DNA of 64,000 nucleotides from Phorcus lineatus (GCA_921293015.1 OV121084.1:25730946-25794945); one strand, 5' to 3'; numbered from the stretch's first letter, positions 23,460-36,240 are shown. A program made the numbers and translations. The notes: generated by a model from the letters alone, not told the origin.

Positions 23460-23980
23460 TGTTAGCCTTGTAGACAACGGAAAGTCTTCCGCCTGAGTGA
23501 CAACAACGATTAACATTGATATTGTCGATGCCAATTACACACAGGGCTAACCCGTCTCACTCGACGTGCAAAGCACGATCGCGCTCGTCAGGGCCGTCTC
23601 TCCGCAGGTTAACCCTTATTTCACTGCATAGCTGACAAATAGTCACACAGCACGTCTAGCCGACTCTAGCGCTGTAAGAGTTACGTTTACTCTGAAGGGC
23701 GAATTGAAATTGATATGACGTCACTGCTGACAAGTTGAAAAGTTCGTTCCGAGCCAATCAACGCGAGAAGACAAATGCGACATGTAATTTAATTAATGAT
23801 TAGAAACGATGTTTAAATTTCCATCCGTGATTTGTCTCCAGTCTGCCATAACCGCACACGCCATTGGTTGTCCTTTTCTCTTCCTGTCAACGTCTCGTCT
23901 AAGAGTTATCCCCCTTTGCAACAGCCACGCCCCTCCTCTTTAACACACGTCACAAATGCTAATTTGCATATGCAAATTGC
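23460..23980. promoter_or_regulatory. Regulatory-type island with palindromic double octamer
   Basis: The most motif-dense island in the window. In order: a CRE octamer TGACGTCA (23716-23723), CCAAT (23754-23758), inverted CCAAT as ATTGG (23863-23867), AGAGTTATCCCCCTTTGC (23902-23919), a KLF/Sp-type GCCACGCCC (23924-23932), and the perfect 18-bp palindrome AATTTGCATATGCAAATT (23961-23978). The palindrome consists of the POU octamer ATTTGCAT abutting its reverse complement ATGCAAAT. Upstream, 23460-23700 is also less AT-rich. No convincing TATA box was found. Promoter or enhancer activity is inference; the site sequences are seen directly. Confidence 0.45.
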
Positions 23981-26603
23981 GCCCCTTAGATACCAGCATT
24001 TACATAATTATCAAGTTTGACAAGTTTGTATTACAGAAATGAATATCAAGGCGTGACATATTTGTTATTATGAATATAACTTGAATGAACTTTCATACCT
24101 GTAATGATGAATTTTTTTATTCTTGTAATGATGACATTGTTAACTCTTTAAATATTTGTTTTCATATTTTGGTCTCATTATGTATTTTCAATGCATCTAC
24201 AGCTAAAACATTTGCTATTTTCTGACGAAAAAATATTAAATCTGTAAAAATCGTGATCATGCTAACGGAAACTTCTCTATAATATGAGTTATTATCAATC
24301 TGAAAGGCAGCGTTTGACACGTATCTTGGAATATAAAAAATGTGGTTAAATGTTTATTTCGTCGTATTTAAGTGCAACATCTTCCCGATTGATAGATTTA
24401 AAGGCAATTTGAAACGCTTTAAGTGAAATATTGTCTTGGAAGAATATACAACATAGGAGATATAGAGAAATGAAATAGAAATTCTGAGAAATGTTATGGA
24501 CTTCATACTCCTGTACTTTATGTAACGTTTATAGAATATTAATAAGTGTACATATAAGTATGTATAACTGCATCTCCAATATCTTTATGATGAGTGGCTC
24601 GCTTATAATATTATTAACATACATGTATGTCTCTTTTTAAAAAAAAATGCAATCCATCTCAGAATAATTGAGACTATGTATGTATCTTCTTGTATACTTT
24701 TAATGGAATTCATTGATTCATTCATTTATCCATTCATCAAAGACGAGTGATGAAGACAATGAAATCAGAATATGACGAAGTTGCAGAGTTAAACGATGCG
24801 TTGCTTCGAGCCGAATTCAGAATCGTGAATCACCCTCCTTTCCCCCGGCTGTCCCTTTGATACCACCCTCGGGGTTCTCCCTCCCCTCCCCCTCCCTTAT
24901 CGGGATCACTCTCCCCCACCCTAACCATTGATACAATACACATGGCTCCCCTTCCCAAGTCTGTCCCCCGAACCCTTATCTTAGTTAAAAGTGAAAGCCT
25001 GTTTGTAAAACTTTTAGAAAACATCTTAATATATTTATACGTAATACTCTATATGATATATACTAAATACATATTAAAAAAATCGTATAAGCCTATATAT
25101 GTAAGCTTAACCTACCGTATCTCGAATGCTGTCTTGACTACCTTTCAACATACATAAAATAACTTTTCTCCACCTCTAGAATCCCCCCTCCCCCTCCCCC
25201 CCCCCCTAACACACACACACTCACCCACAGGTCCCATCAAACCAATAGGGTTCCTTTTCAAAACAATGTTCAGCCCTGTCATCCCTCTACTATCAGACCC
25301 TCTCCCTTCTCCGCCCCTCCCCCTCCCTCTCACCCCAAGGGTTTTGCTCCGTCCGTCTGTCCCTGCACCAACTAGGGGTCAGTATTTACAAAGCCCAGCA
25401 TTGTCTTTGGTCCTTCTTGCCTCCATCCTTCCCTCATTACCAGTCTGTGTGACTAATTACAGTGAGTCACTGCATTGTCCGAGTGCTGTCCCATATCCTT
25501 CAAATTGTTTCAAATTGGGTTCGTAAAATTTGGAGATTTTATTTGCAGTAATGCGGCTCAGTTCCATCATTCCCCTCCCTTGAAGTCCTCCCCCCCCCCT
25601 ATTCTTTGGACAGCCGATTTTCGACCCTAGTCTTGTAGTAGGACTGTGCTATGTATTATTTCTAGAGGCTGGGTTATGTTTATTCCTGAAAATTAATTCA
25701 CTTTCGACTTTATCAATTTTCAATTTTGTAAGTATCAAAATGTTCTTAAATCGTTAGCATACATAGTGCCGTTAGTGCGGCCGAGTTTTGTTACAGCATT
25801 AAGTTGAGAAAAATTACTTTCAAAGGAAAAATAAATAATCTCAATCGTTAAAGTTTTCCCCACGATGTAGTTCCAGAAGTCCCTTGATTTTAAACGAAGT
25901 TTAAGTTAATTAAACTTTGATATTTTTCTTTCACAAAAAGTTAGGTAACAGGATTTTATTGCTTATCACCTCCATGACTTATGCTCTATATTACTTGAAG
26001 TGTAATTTCTTTTCGCGTGAATAACTGAAATTTGCTTGAGAAAGATCATGGTTATTATCAATCTACTTGAGAAATGTCCTATCAAAAATGAAAATATCAG
26101 AAAAAGAAATCAAGAAGTATTCGTCATATTTGACTATCAAAGTTGCCTTATCAATTTGAATCTTAGAAGTAGTTACAGCATTATCATTTTTGGTTACGAT
26201 AAATGATCACATATATGAAATAATTCAAGCCGACATTATAAGATTTAAAAATCTTGCAAACAGTTGTAGCGTATCATAAGACAGGCTGGCATAAGAGGAG
26301 TTACACTCTTTCTCATTTCCTCAAAGAGACACTCCATGATTTTTTGGTGTTTTATTAATCTTTTGTATGCCTTAAAACACTAATTGTGATGGTATTCATT
26401 ATAAAAAATCTCACATAATCGTCACGAGATGCCATGTACATGAAATTTCTTAGTTTTCAATTGAAATCAAACGACACTCTAATATGTAAGTCCAAGACTA
26501 AATCATATGCACCATGCACATGAACACTAGATATATAACCATTCAAACACTTTGAACTTAAGTACATAAATCTTATCTCCAACCTACATTAGATGAGTTA
26601 TAG
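23981..26603. other. AT-rich DNA and pyrimidine-rich tracts, no gene
   Basis: C/T-rich low-complexity stretches occupy 24832-24925 and 25165-25440, with runs of C near 25196 and 25589 and a short (AC)n. Frames of 60-86 codons in these tracts are composition artefacts. (TTCA)-type repeats lie near 24715-24740. Otherwise AT-rich with nothing supported. Confidence 0.5.
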
Positions 26604-26800
26604 AAATTACGTTTTACAATTTGACGCGCATGATTGTCCCGTGTTTGATGAAAATTGCGACTTTATGCCTTCAAATTATCACTATGCTGAAATGATAAGC
26701 AAATGATTTCTTTCAGCAACAGTTATAACTTCCCCATATAATGACATCATTCATTTAGTTTGGAGAGTTTGTGATTTCAACTCACGGAGTGTCTCGTTCA
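26604..26800 (+). repeat. Dispersed repeat, copy 2 of the 20259 family
   Basis: Shares AAATTACGTTT, TTTGACGCGC, ATGACATCATTCATTTAGTTTGG and CAACTCACGGAGTG with 20259-20460 in the same order and orientation. The ATT tail is missing here. Divergence suggests an old family. Confidence 0.5.
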
Positions 26801-27418
26801 TGTGTTAGTGGTTGGAGGTTAGTAGATGACTAGTAATGTTAAACATCTACTCGGGCCTTATCCCCTAATCAGTGATTAGAACGAAAGATCAAATAGTTAT
26901 AAAACATTCATGAAAGAAAAAAAAGAACAAAAGAAAAGTAAACGACTTAAACATTCACCATTGCAACTTTCGATTCTCACGCACTCTTTAATCTGTCGTG
27001 TATGATTCACAGATATTCATATCTTAACCATCAGGTAAAGATGATATTAGTTCGAGTCTTTTAACTCCTTTGTTAATTGATTCCCAGGTGAGACCCAGGT
27101 AACTGCGATGACACATCCGTCATATCAGATTTATGTTCTGAGGTGTTATTGAAAACAATAACCTGCGCTAATATCGTCAGGGTTTTCTCAAACAAAGCCA
27201 TGACCAAGTCGTTACAGAAAAAAGCATCAGTTGGTGCATGGGTTGGATCATCCAGGCCCTTTGTCTTCCACCAAATTTGGTACACGTGATAACGTCTAGC
27301 GCACACCTGCAGCGGTGAGTCACTCTATGAGAAAACAAATGGAAGTAAAAACGGTGGAGAGGGTAACCCTGTAGTACGCCTTTAGCAATATGCAGATTTC
27401 CGGGCAGATTCTTTGTAA
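26801..27418. other. Unique DNA upstream of the exon-like segment
   Basis: No gene that I can support. Donor-like CAG/GTGAGA and CAG/GTAACT occur close together near 27088-27100, and GCG/GTGAGT near 27313, but no coding segment can be tied to them. From about 27360 the DNA becomes less AT-rich. Confidence 0.45.
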
Positions 27419-27479
27419 ATGGGGCCCTGGATGTGGCTAGAAGTCATCATTCTCTTCATCACCTCAATCTGCATCTCAG
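27419..27479 (+). CDS. Possible first coding exon encoding a signal peptide
   Basis: A TAA stop (27416-27418) is followed immediately by an ATG at 27419, and the frame then reads MGPWMWLEVIILFITSICIS before reaching a splice-donor match CAG/GTAATT at 27479/27480. A second in-frame ATG lies at 27431. The peptide has a short polar start and an ~11-residue hydrophobic run (VIILFITSICI), the shape of a secretory signal peptide. The donor leaves the intron in phase 1, which is common after signal-peptide exons of secreted and type I membrane proteins. The start context is weak (T at -3, G at +4). No downstream exon was recognised, so the product is unknown. It could equally be a chance hydrophobic frame beside a chance donor. 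Confidence 0.3.
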
Positions 27480-29560
27480 GTAATTGCCTCCCATCTGTTG
27501 AATGAACAATGATGATGCTGGATTCTGATTGGTAGCTGAGGACCCCCAGCAGTCACATCCAGCCTCCTATACCTGCGACTTCGGCAAGGTATTGATTGAC
27601 TATTGTGTTCTGATGGCAAACAAACGCTAACGCTGTCTACCTGTGAGTCATGATGGTCCCCATAGCGTCCTACACACCTGTCGTCTCGTGCGTAAAGGGG
27701 GACTCACAGGAGATGCACGTGCATTGGAGAATTGGTAGAGTTAGTCACGTGCATTATTGTATTGTCCAATCAACTGTTTGTGGTCGGTTTGTTCCAAATC
27801 AAGGCATGTTTAAGCTTTGTCTTTTCAGCTCTCTTAATCCACCTGCCATTATTAGGGGTAATTTCAAAATTAAGTTTTCGATAGAAATTAAAATTTGTTG
27901 TGCGTCATAAGGGACATAATTCTTTGTGACTGTAAATTGACAATGAACTGCTTGACTTTTCTTCGCTTGGCCAATCGCGGTGTACGATCATTGCCGCCTA
28001 AAGCCAAAAGTTACGATTACATCGAATTTCATGTTTTGATGATATTTGGGCGAAAAAAATGATTGGCATTGTATTTGGTGCTAAAGAAGGCGATCTTTCA
28101 TGAGTCATAGTGGTACAGAAGCTGAAATGAATGACATAACGCGGAAATTAATTCAGCCTCCGCCCCATCTTTGAGAATAACATCGTCTGGTTGTAGCCTA
28201 ATACAATGGCGAAATTGGCCAATATCTTTAACAAGACAAACACAATAAATTTTCATCAAAATAATGTTTCTTTGATTTTTTTGTAAAAAAAATATCCCAA
28301 CAGCTTTGATTGGGCTGGCAATGCCCTGCCGGCATTTCATCATCTCAAGGGAAAACATTTTCTTAAATTTCAACTTTGATCAGAGAGTTGCATGGGTGTA
28401 GCTTGAAAGTTCTCAGAATATCAGAGAAGATGAGTTACGCAAAGAAACAATAATGTCGAACATATCAAGAAAAAGCCTTTTATATTAATCTAAAGAGCTA
28501 ATGAATTATTAATAATTTTTCTCTTCATTTTTAAAATCTGAATTTTCAAAAACGATTCTATCGTTACTAATTTTGAAAGATGTGAACATAATTTCTAAAT
28601 GAACGTACTTAAAGAGAAAGTCAAAGTCTAAATTCAAATAAATTGTGACTCATTGTTTCATGGATCGTATTGCACGCAACTTCAATTCTAAACTTTCTAT
28701 AGCATTTTGAATCAAGTTTACAAAATATATTAAATGGTCTTATCCTGAACAAAATAACACGAAATTTCTTATGCGCATTAAGAAGATAAATGCATGAAAA
28801 TTAGGACTCCTAGATAGAAATTATTTAACGTGAATGAACATGTATGGAGAAAACGATTACTCATTTATTAGGTTGAAATTCTGTACCTATCCTTTCTGCA
28901 AAATTTAAGGCTCGACACCTTTAAGATTTATCTTATGTTTCTATTGTTATAATGAAACTATGTGATTTTATTTACAACACAAGAAAATACTGAAGAATTT
29001 GATTCACAAGCTACTTACACCTGTAAGTCTTTTGCATTTGAATTTGAAGACAAATACATGTACTTTGTTACGGTATCACTTATAGATGTATACAGATCGC
29101 GAGAGACCTCATTGGATTTGATACTGAAAAAAAGAAAAAAATCACCAAAAAGTACATTAAGTTACTTTGAAATTAAAACATCATGTTGATATTTATTAAT
29201 TACGTAAAAATGGATATGTACAATTTTTTTTTCTGTCTTACCAAATATTATTCATTACGAACATTTTGCATATCAGGGATTGAGTTATTGACAATAATAT
29301 AACATTTATGCATAAACATAAGTTGGCATCTTCCCTGAAACGTCGTGTATTACAATTCATAATTTTTAAACAGTAAATCATGCTTATACTATACCACCCC
29401 TTTCCCCTTTAAAATAATCAAAGGCACTAATGCCATCTTCTCCGATCATCTAAACGCTATCAGATCGATGTGTGTAGACTGTCATTACGAAGACCGGAAA
29501 TACGGATGTGTGTAAATGAATAATAAAAATGAAATAGATACAGAATAAAAAATCTTCTTT
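27480..29560. other. Unique DNA, no further exon recognised
   Basis: 27640-27790 is less AT-rich and holds two CACGTG E-boxes (27716-27721 and 27746-27751) and a CCAAT (27766-27770). The remainder to 29560 is AT-rich. An 86-codon frame at 27650 and a 91-codon minus frame at 28098-28373 have no domain. Confidence 0.45.
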
Positions 29561-29900
29561 ACTAAACCATTTATTGTATCGTGACCCTCTCTCTTCTAAG
29601 CAGGTCTCCGCCTGTCGCACTATAGTGATAAGCCACTTAGGGTTTTGCGTTAATTCGCAGGGCGGATTGGAATGACACCTGGAGACAATAATTGACCCAG
29701 GTAAAGGGGTCATGACCCCGTGTCATTTAATCGTGATGATTCACCTGGGAAGTGCATTGTTGGATGCAACAGGCCCTGCAAGCTGATAGCACTAAGCGTC
29801 AAAGCGCTGACCGGAAATAAGAAGCTGTCAGACTGTCCATTCAGGAAGAAAAAACCCGGAACTGAAGAATTTGGTACATTTGTGACAAAGAGACAGCTAA
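29560..29900. promoter_or_regulatory. Less AT-rich island with a nuclear-receptor-like palindrome
   Basis: GGGGTCATGACCCC (29706-29719) is a perfect 14-bp palindrome made of two abutting inverted GGGTCA half-sites, a layout some nuclear receptors bind. It lies between GACACCTGG (left) and CCGTGTCA (right). The surrounding block contrasts with its AT-rich flanks. Function is inference. Confidence 0.3.
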
Positions 29901-30607
29901 TTTGTAGGTTTTAAGGGGAGAGGTATCAAGATTGGCAAGGATTTCCTATCAGAAAGATATTAAACGATTTTCACGTACTATAATATATAGGCTATCTCTA
30001 TTTATCTGACTGTCTGACACGATCTGAGTGAGGGATGTAAAGATTAGTGAAGATATAGACTCTTAAATATTTTAAGATAGTTTGAGATTTGATGTTGGAT
30101 GGCTCGAATTTCAGTGAGAGGAGAGATAAGAAAAGAGATTTCATTGGAAAGATATAAAAAATATTTATTGCCCATTGTCATCACATTAGATCAACGTCTA
30201 ATCCTTGGCTATTTTCTTTATTACGATTTCTAGACGTGGTATATATGATAGACTTGCTTTAACCCGTATTTATGATTATGATCTTAACGACTGACTTATT
30301 TCTGCATGCATTTTCATAGATGAAAAGAACCAGGTTTCATAAGACCACGTATTAGACTGAAACATGTACAACGATATCCATATAACATTATTTCTAAACA
30401 AAATTAATAATGATTTATTTTCTTGAAACGATAACAGAGTTCCCTTGATCATCAGTTATCGTTTGTGCATGAAACCAAACTGTATAACCACATAGGATTC
30501 ACCCTTTGGTATAAATGTACAAAACGTAAATCGATATCGTTATAATGCAAAGAATAGACTTATACCTCATATTTTTCTTGGTTCCTCAACTGCCTCATGA
30601 ATGTAAG
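29901..30607. other. AT-rich unique DNA, no gene
   Basis: Nothing supported. Confidence 0.5.
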
Positions 30608-30752
30608 TAGACTAAAATTTAGTGTTAAATTTTTTTAATAATTTACTGTTCCTTCATTCATAATTTTTCTCTTTGGGCTCCTGAATTCATAGTCAATCTA
30701 GACTTGCTGAATATGACCCTAGACTGTATAATACAAAGTCATGAAGCAGGGG
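30608..30752 (+). repeat. ~165-bp dispersed repeat copy
   Basis: Starts at the palindromic TAGACTAAAATTTAG, runs through TTACTGTTCCTTCATTCATAA, TTTGGGCTCCT, GTCAATCTAGACTTGCTGAA and AGACTGTAT, and ends ATGAAGCAGG. The order matches the copies at 60610, 62284 and 62459. No coding capacity. Confidence 0.8.
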
Positions 30753-33100
30753 CGTTACTCTTTAGCCTCTTAGAAAGAAATGTTGTCTAATGATGGACAA
30801 TTATAACGATATGATTAAAATTGTAACGAATTAAATAATTTAAAAAACGACACTATCGAAATAATTTGTGCTGTAATGGGATTTTATTAACCATGTTTAT
30901 AAAGCTTTTAAATGTCAATTTGAACGACGAGTATTTTTTAGCATATCGTCAGCGTGATCGCTATTCGTATTTTTTTAAGTAACAGTTGATAATATAACAA
31001 AGATAATAGATTTTTACCACCTATCATCATACAAAATTAATTAGCGGATCATCTTAGTAGTAATAATCAACATATTTCGTTTTGCTTTCTTAATTTTCAA
31101 AATAAGCATCTTTGCGTCTCTCTTCTTGTAAGGGAGAATTTCCTCATCTTTAATTTGCACCCTAATCAGCGCCTTTAAGTTCTATCAGATAAAATTTTTG
31201 AAAAATTAAATAGAAAAATTTAAACAATCTGGAGGTTGTGACCTTACATTTGTTTCACAGGCTTCATCGAATTTCAGTGGCGTTGAACGACATCGAATTA
31301 TACGCGGGCACAAATCCCTTCCCCATTGCTCAGAGAGGCAAATTTAAAGCAAGCTTTTAAGTTTAAAACACAATGGGGTTAGCTTTTGACTCATCAAGTC
31401 AAGTCGGTGAAATGACGTCATTCTCTGACGCATAAACAATGGTTAGGATACGGGTTGATTTACTGAGGGGTTAATTAAGTAAAAGCTTAATTAGTAATGT
31501 CAAGTTTAATGAGATGGGGGCAGTCAGAAAGTCGTAAAGCCTTGTTTGCGGATTTCAAACAGAACGAAGATTACCCAAGAGCCGGGGCATTAAAGTAAGT
31601 GCAAAAAGAGGTCCAAGACAATATGAAGGAGATCGGATGTAAACAATCGTATTAAATTAATTATTGTAAAAAAACATGATTCATTATTGTTCAATTCGTT
31701 CATATCATTATCAATAAATGATTTCGAAGGAGTTTTATTTATGTGGAAACGAGAAGACCGTTTTACTGTTGTATCACTATTTTCTCACTGTATTGATCCC
31801 AATAGAATGATTTTTTGTGCTTTTAGTCCTTATTTTTACAGAGGGATTAATTTCGGTTCACGAGCTTTTATTCGCAGTTTGATTTCGAAACAAACACAAT
31901 CTTTTTTGACTTCCTGACTGATGTTTGTCTTTTCATTCATATCATAATTATGCACTTCAACTTTTGATACGGAAAATAAATAGACATTCTATGTATTTCT
32001 CACTACATAAAGTATACAATCATCCCTCCTCTCACATCACAAACACTTATTTAGTGTAACAAAACTGTTTTGATAAGAGAAAAATACATTATCATTTTCA
32101 GTGTTTAAAATTATTTATACAAATTTTCTTTCCATTATATATGAAAAAAATAAAACATTCCAAGCAAATAACTTGTATTCCTTTGATGATGTTAAAAACC
32201 ATTTGGCTGATGCTATCTGACTTTTTTACTTCATAAAGTAAAGAATTATCATTGGTCATTTGTTTATTACATTACAATCTTATAAGAGAGCTAGTGCTCA
32301 CAGGAAATATATAATTATCGATATTTAAAAAGTAAATAGAATATACGTAATAACATCCGTTCTCCTTCATCATAGATATAGGAGAGGGGATAATATTATC
32401 TTTATTTTATTTACTTTAAAAGATTGATTATTTTCAATTTCCTGTTTTGGTACTTTCCGTTTATAAAGGACTAATTCATAGCCTTTCTTTTCAGAAGTTG
32501 TTATCCAAATACCTTGCCTATTCAGTCCGGAGGTAAAGGGATGATAAAGTCAGAATCCTAGTCATACAAAAACATGAAATTATGATAAAGAAAAGCGTCT
32601 ATTTCATTAAGAATATTTCAGAAACTAAATCTTAGTTTACTAGATTCAAAAATTACTTTTATGTTTCAAATCATAAACAGTCTCTCCAAACTCTGTCGAT
32701 AAGAAACGTTTTACTCTAAAGATTTCTAAATTTCCTCGGAGCTTGGGCTTCTTCCAATTTTCATTTCAATAATATAGTAAACAGATTTATTTAATTCATT
32801 TATGATCAGTTCCACCCCCCCCCCCCCCCCTAGTTTCTCTGGTCCGTTATTCGCATGTTTCTTTATCATTTCTCATTAATCTACCCACATATTTACATAG
32901 CGACACGAGGGGCATGATTCATTAACCCTTTCTTCACATATGTCACGCAGACGTATGCAGTAGACAATAAACTCGGTCTTAACACCTGGATATACTATAC
33001 ATATGCTGGCCAGGTAAGAAAAAACCCAGACGTTGGAAAGAGTAAAGTTGACCACAGGTCAACATCTTGTGTTATCTTGACCGCTGTTTACCCTTAGCCT
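30753..33100. other. Mostly AT-rich; island at 31250-31620
   Basis: The island carries an AP-1-type TGACTCA near 31387, a CRE TGACGTCA (31413-31420), two ACAATGG Sox-type sites and TTAATTA homeodomain-type sites. Poly-C lies at 32813-32830. At 32918-33098 a frame without ATG is open for 60 codons and includes a donor match CCAG/GTAAGA at 33013, unconfirmed. TTGACC-ACA-GGTCAA (33048-33062) is a perfect inverted repeat. Confidence 0.4.
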
Positions 33101-33104
33101 GTTC

Positions 33105-33410
33105 TTAGGCTCCTTTATGATATGTTATACCGAATATCATACAGAAAGCAAGTTTTAATTCAATATCTATATCCAAAATGATTTTCGATTTTACGAATAT
33201 TGCAATTTGTGTACAGCTTGTGTCACCTTGGCCGCTTAAATACTGATCCAAGGCACCTCATCGATATGCAATGTACTGGCACCGAATATACTCCTTTAAG
33301 CCAATGATAATTTTTCGACAATATTTAAATCCAATATGGTTTTCCAATTTACGAATACTGTAAATTATGGCAGTGTGTGATGACCGCTTAAGTAATCTTT
33401 ACCAGTGACA
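33105..33410. repeat. Degenerate ~180-bp tandem duplication
   Basis: Units start at about 33110 and 33290 with CTCCTTTA. They share, in order, an AATATC/AATATT segment, ATCCAA(A)ATG, a TTTACGAATA(T/C)TG core and a GACCGCTTAA-type end. Divergence is substantial. Confidence 0.5.
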
Positions 33411-33513
33411 AGGAAGTAAAAAAGTAAAATATGTTTTCATATATATATTATTTTCCTGATAAAAATGTCATGAATAAAATGAAAAGATTACGGGAAAGGA
33501 TTACAAAAATCTT

Positions 33514-33606
33514 GACCCCGAATTTCGAAACTCTTTTAGCACTAAGATAGGCGTTTATATTACCATCACGACTATCTTAGCACTTAGCAATACGGAAAAC
33601 TTAGAC
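33514..33606. mobile_element. Hairpin MITE, copy 1
   Basis: GACC..GAATTTCGAAACTC..TTAGCACTAAGATAG on the left mirrors CTATCTTAGCACTTAG and CTTAGACC on the right, so the element is one imperfect inverted repeat of about 36-bp arms. A relative with the same TTAGTGCTAAGATA core is at 41612-41707. Confidence 0.55.
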
Positions 33607-33609
33607 CCT

Positions 33610-33727
33610 GGGCCTCCTTTCACAAAGCCTAAAGGTAATCGTAAGCCACTAAGGTAACCTTAGTGCAATATAAAAGAATTAGAGTTAAGGTCAACCTTAG
33701 TAACATTTGCTTTGTGAAAGGAAGCCA
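33610..33727. mobile_element. 118-bp MITE, ends CTTTCACAAAGC
   Basis: The left end GGGCCTCCTTTCACAAAGC (33610-33628) and right end GCTTTGTGAAAGGAAGCC (33709-33726) are inverted repeats. The interior contains a second palindromic block, ACTAAGGTAACCTTAGT. MITEs with this CTTTCACAAAGC end are common in marine invertebrate genomes (recalled, not searched). It abuts the preceding hairpin MITE within 4 bp. Confidence 0.8.
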
Positions 33728-36240
33728 TGAACCATCAATGTTAATTTTTCTCCTTTATGACGTTTTTCGCTGATTTATGAAAATAGAAGCGTTTTCTATT
33801 CATAACACAAATAAAAACCTCAATATTTTTGTAACTTTAAAAAAGGAATTCATCAATAGTTAAATGTTGTAACAAACACAGTCTTTTTTTTCGTTTTCAT
33901 TTTCTCTTAAATAGATTTATATTTTGATGTATGAAATAAATAAATTTCAAATTCTAAATTCTATAGCTGTCTTACTGTATTAAGTATTCATTATTGAATT
34001 AATTATTTTGGACGTCATTTCATGACTAACAATGGTTTCAAAATAAACAAAAATTTAATAAGAAAAAATAAAAAACATGTTCCTGTTGTTGTTATACTGT
34101 TGACGGCATGAATACACGAATGCACGAAAGACAAATAAAATTATACATGTGGATCTAGTCTATCACAAAATGCAGTAGTCTAACACACAGACTGCGGGTC
34201 AAAATATTTTGACATCAATAACTTCTTGAAAAGGAAGTCTAGATTTGAAGTCAACCAAGTCACCACTTGACTGAGACCTCTCCTTAATGATTTGATAATT
34301 ATTTGTTTGTAATTATTACCCTACTGTTCAATATTAAAACTTGGTACTCGGTGATGTCTAGCTGATTGGCACTGTGTTCAAATGAGTTAATGGTTTAATG
34401 ATCGATTACCTAAATCAGGGCATAATTAAAAATGTTTAAATCAACATCATTTTTGTTAATGTTAAACATTTCTGGTGTGGTTTTCGTATTTCAGTATAAT
34501 ACAGCGCAATTTTAATATAAATACAACAAGAAATAATTTTGCTTTTAATATTGATATTTTGCAGTCACTGGTCATTTGTCAAAAGAGATGTTGATTTGGG
34601 TAGTGCCTTTATAGGAATTAAAGGTGTCTGTCTGTCTGTCTTCCTGTCTGTCTGTGTCGCTTTCGTCAGTATGGATATAGATTTTTTTCAATTTCAAGGG
34701 ACCATTTGAGCGGGGTACTTTTTGTGGAAACGAAATTTAGGAGGACTTTCCTGTCAACAAATATATATGATTTTTACATGATTCTTTTCACACTTAATTT
34801 CAAATATGTACATGAGTTTAACATTTCAGTTGTTCAAGATTTAACAATTTGACAAAGAATAAAGTTAATCGATCACAACAGAAAAACTTCGTGAAATGAA
34901 GTCAATCATCGGAGCTACGAATGTGGAATGCATTTCTGACAACTGACAACTTTAAGAATTATTTGTAAATATGCCCCTCTTCTATCAATCTATTAGTTAT
35001 TTCTAATTTTTTCAATGAATTAGCATGATACAGCACATTTGATTTCTCGCAATGCTGACATTTCAAGATGACTGATGAAAGCCGCTCGAATGGTCCCTTT
35101 AATAGTGGTTATACTTCATGAACATCTAAAATCGCAGCAAAAAGTATCTTCCGTTTTTACAATATTGTCCTAGAAACAATCTTTACAAACAGTAAGTCTT
35201 GACAGACTTGGGTCGAAGTCTGGAGATTTTGTGCCTGGCTCCCGTTAAACTTTAACCTTAGACAAACACGTGACCGGTGTGCTACGTCCCTTTCCTTACC
35301 TTTACTTCCTGTCTAAACAAGAGTCCGATCTGCCGCCATATCGGAGCATCAGATAGATCGGCGTCTATCGTTGAGAAAGGTGAAGGGTCATAGACATAGT
35401 CAGACAGATCATATGGACCATAAACAAATTCTTTTCATTTTTTATTACTTACTAATGGTTACCTATAAACGGTTATTTATGAGAAAGTTTTCAATATGCT
35501 GAATTGTCGAATCGGTTAAGGTGCCATTTGTTATAAAATCATCGTGAAATCATGTGTGTTGTTTTCTTATGTCATTTCTAAAGGATCAAATGTACAACAG
35601 GATGTATACGTCAAACAGAACTACACGGTGTCGATTAAAGCATATGATTATTTAAAAACTTATTTTTGTATGCACTGTTAATGGTAAAAAAAACCCACTG
35701 TTATCATGCTAAAACAATATGAGGGTTTTTTTAATTTTAAAATCAATTATATGAAAAAGTGTTTTGAACGGTTCAAGTCATTAGAAATATAATAACGCAT
35801 CAGTTTCTTATAAAGTCAAATATAAAAAATCCGATGTGTAATTGAATATTCTTGGATTGTCAATCAATGAAAATATCTTTTCATAATATTAATGCCCTAA
35901 ACATGTTTAAAATAGTTTTCTATGTTATGGTTTCATAATTGCTTGGTGCTTATAAATTATTTTATCTTGATCAATAGCGAATGCCTCATAGTTGAATAAT
36001 TCCGTTTTGCGGAGAAACATACATTCACATTAATGTAAGTTCGATACAGCAACCAAATCGAGGTCTGTGGTTTGCATGAGTCACAGTAATTAGATTTACA
36101 TGACTGAAAATAAATATTCCCGGGGAATACTTTGACAAGGGATAGCTTAGAAAGAAACAGTGACAAGTTAATTAACTCGTGACAACGGTTTATTCGCTGC
36201 AAGTTATTTGTATCTCACGTTTTTACTTGTCCAAACCAAC
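33728..36240. other. AT-rich unique DNA, no gene
   Basis: (GTCT)n microsatellite at 34625-34656. 35200-35400 is less AT-rich with CACGTG near 35269, an ETS/forkhead-like CTTCCTGTCTAAACAAG and GCCGCCAT (YY1-like). Nothing else. Confidence 0.45.

Noticed and set aside
32918..33098. 60-codon frame without ATG containing a CCAG/GTAAGA donor
   Set aside because: The acceptor is plausible but weak and the peptide resembles nothing I recognise; not enough to call an exon.
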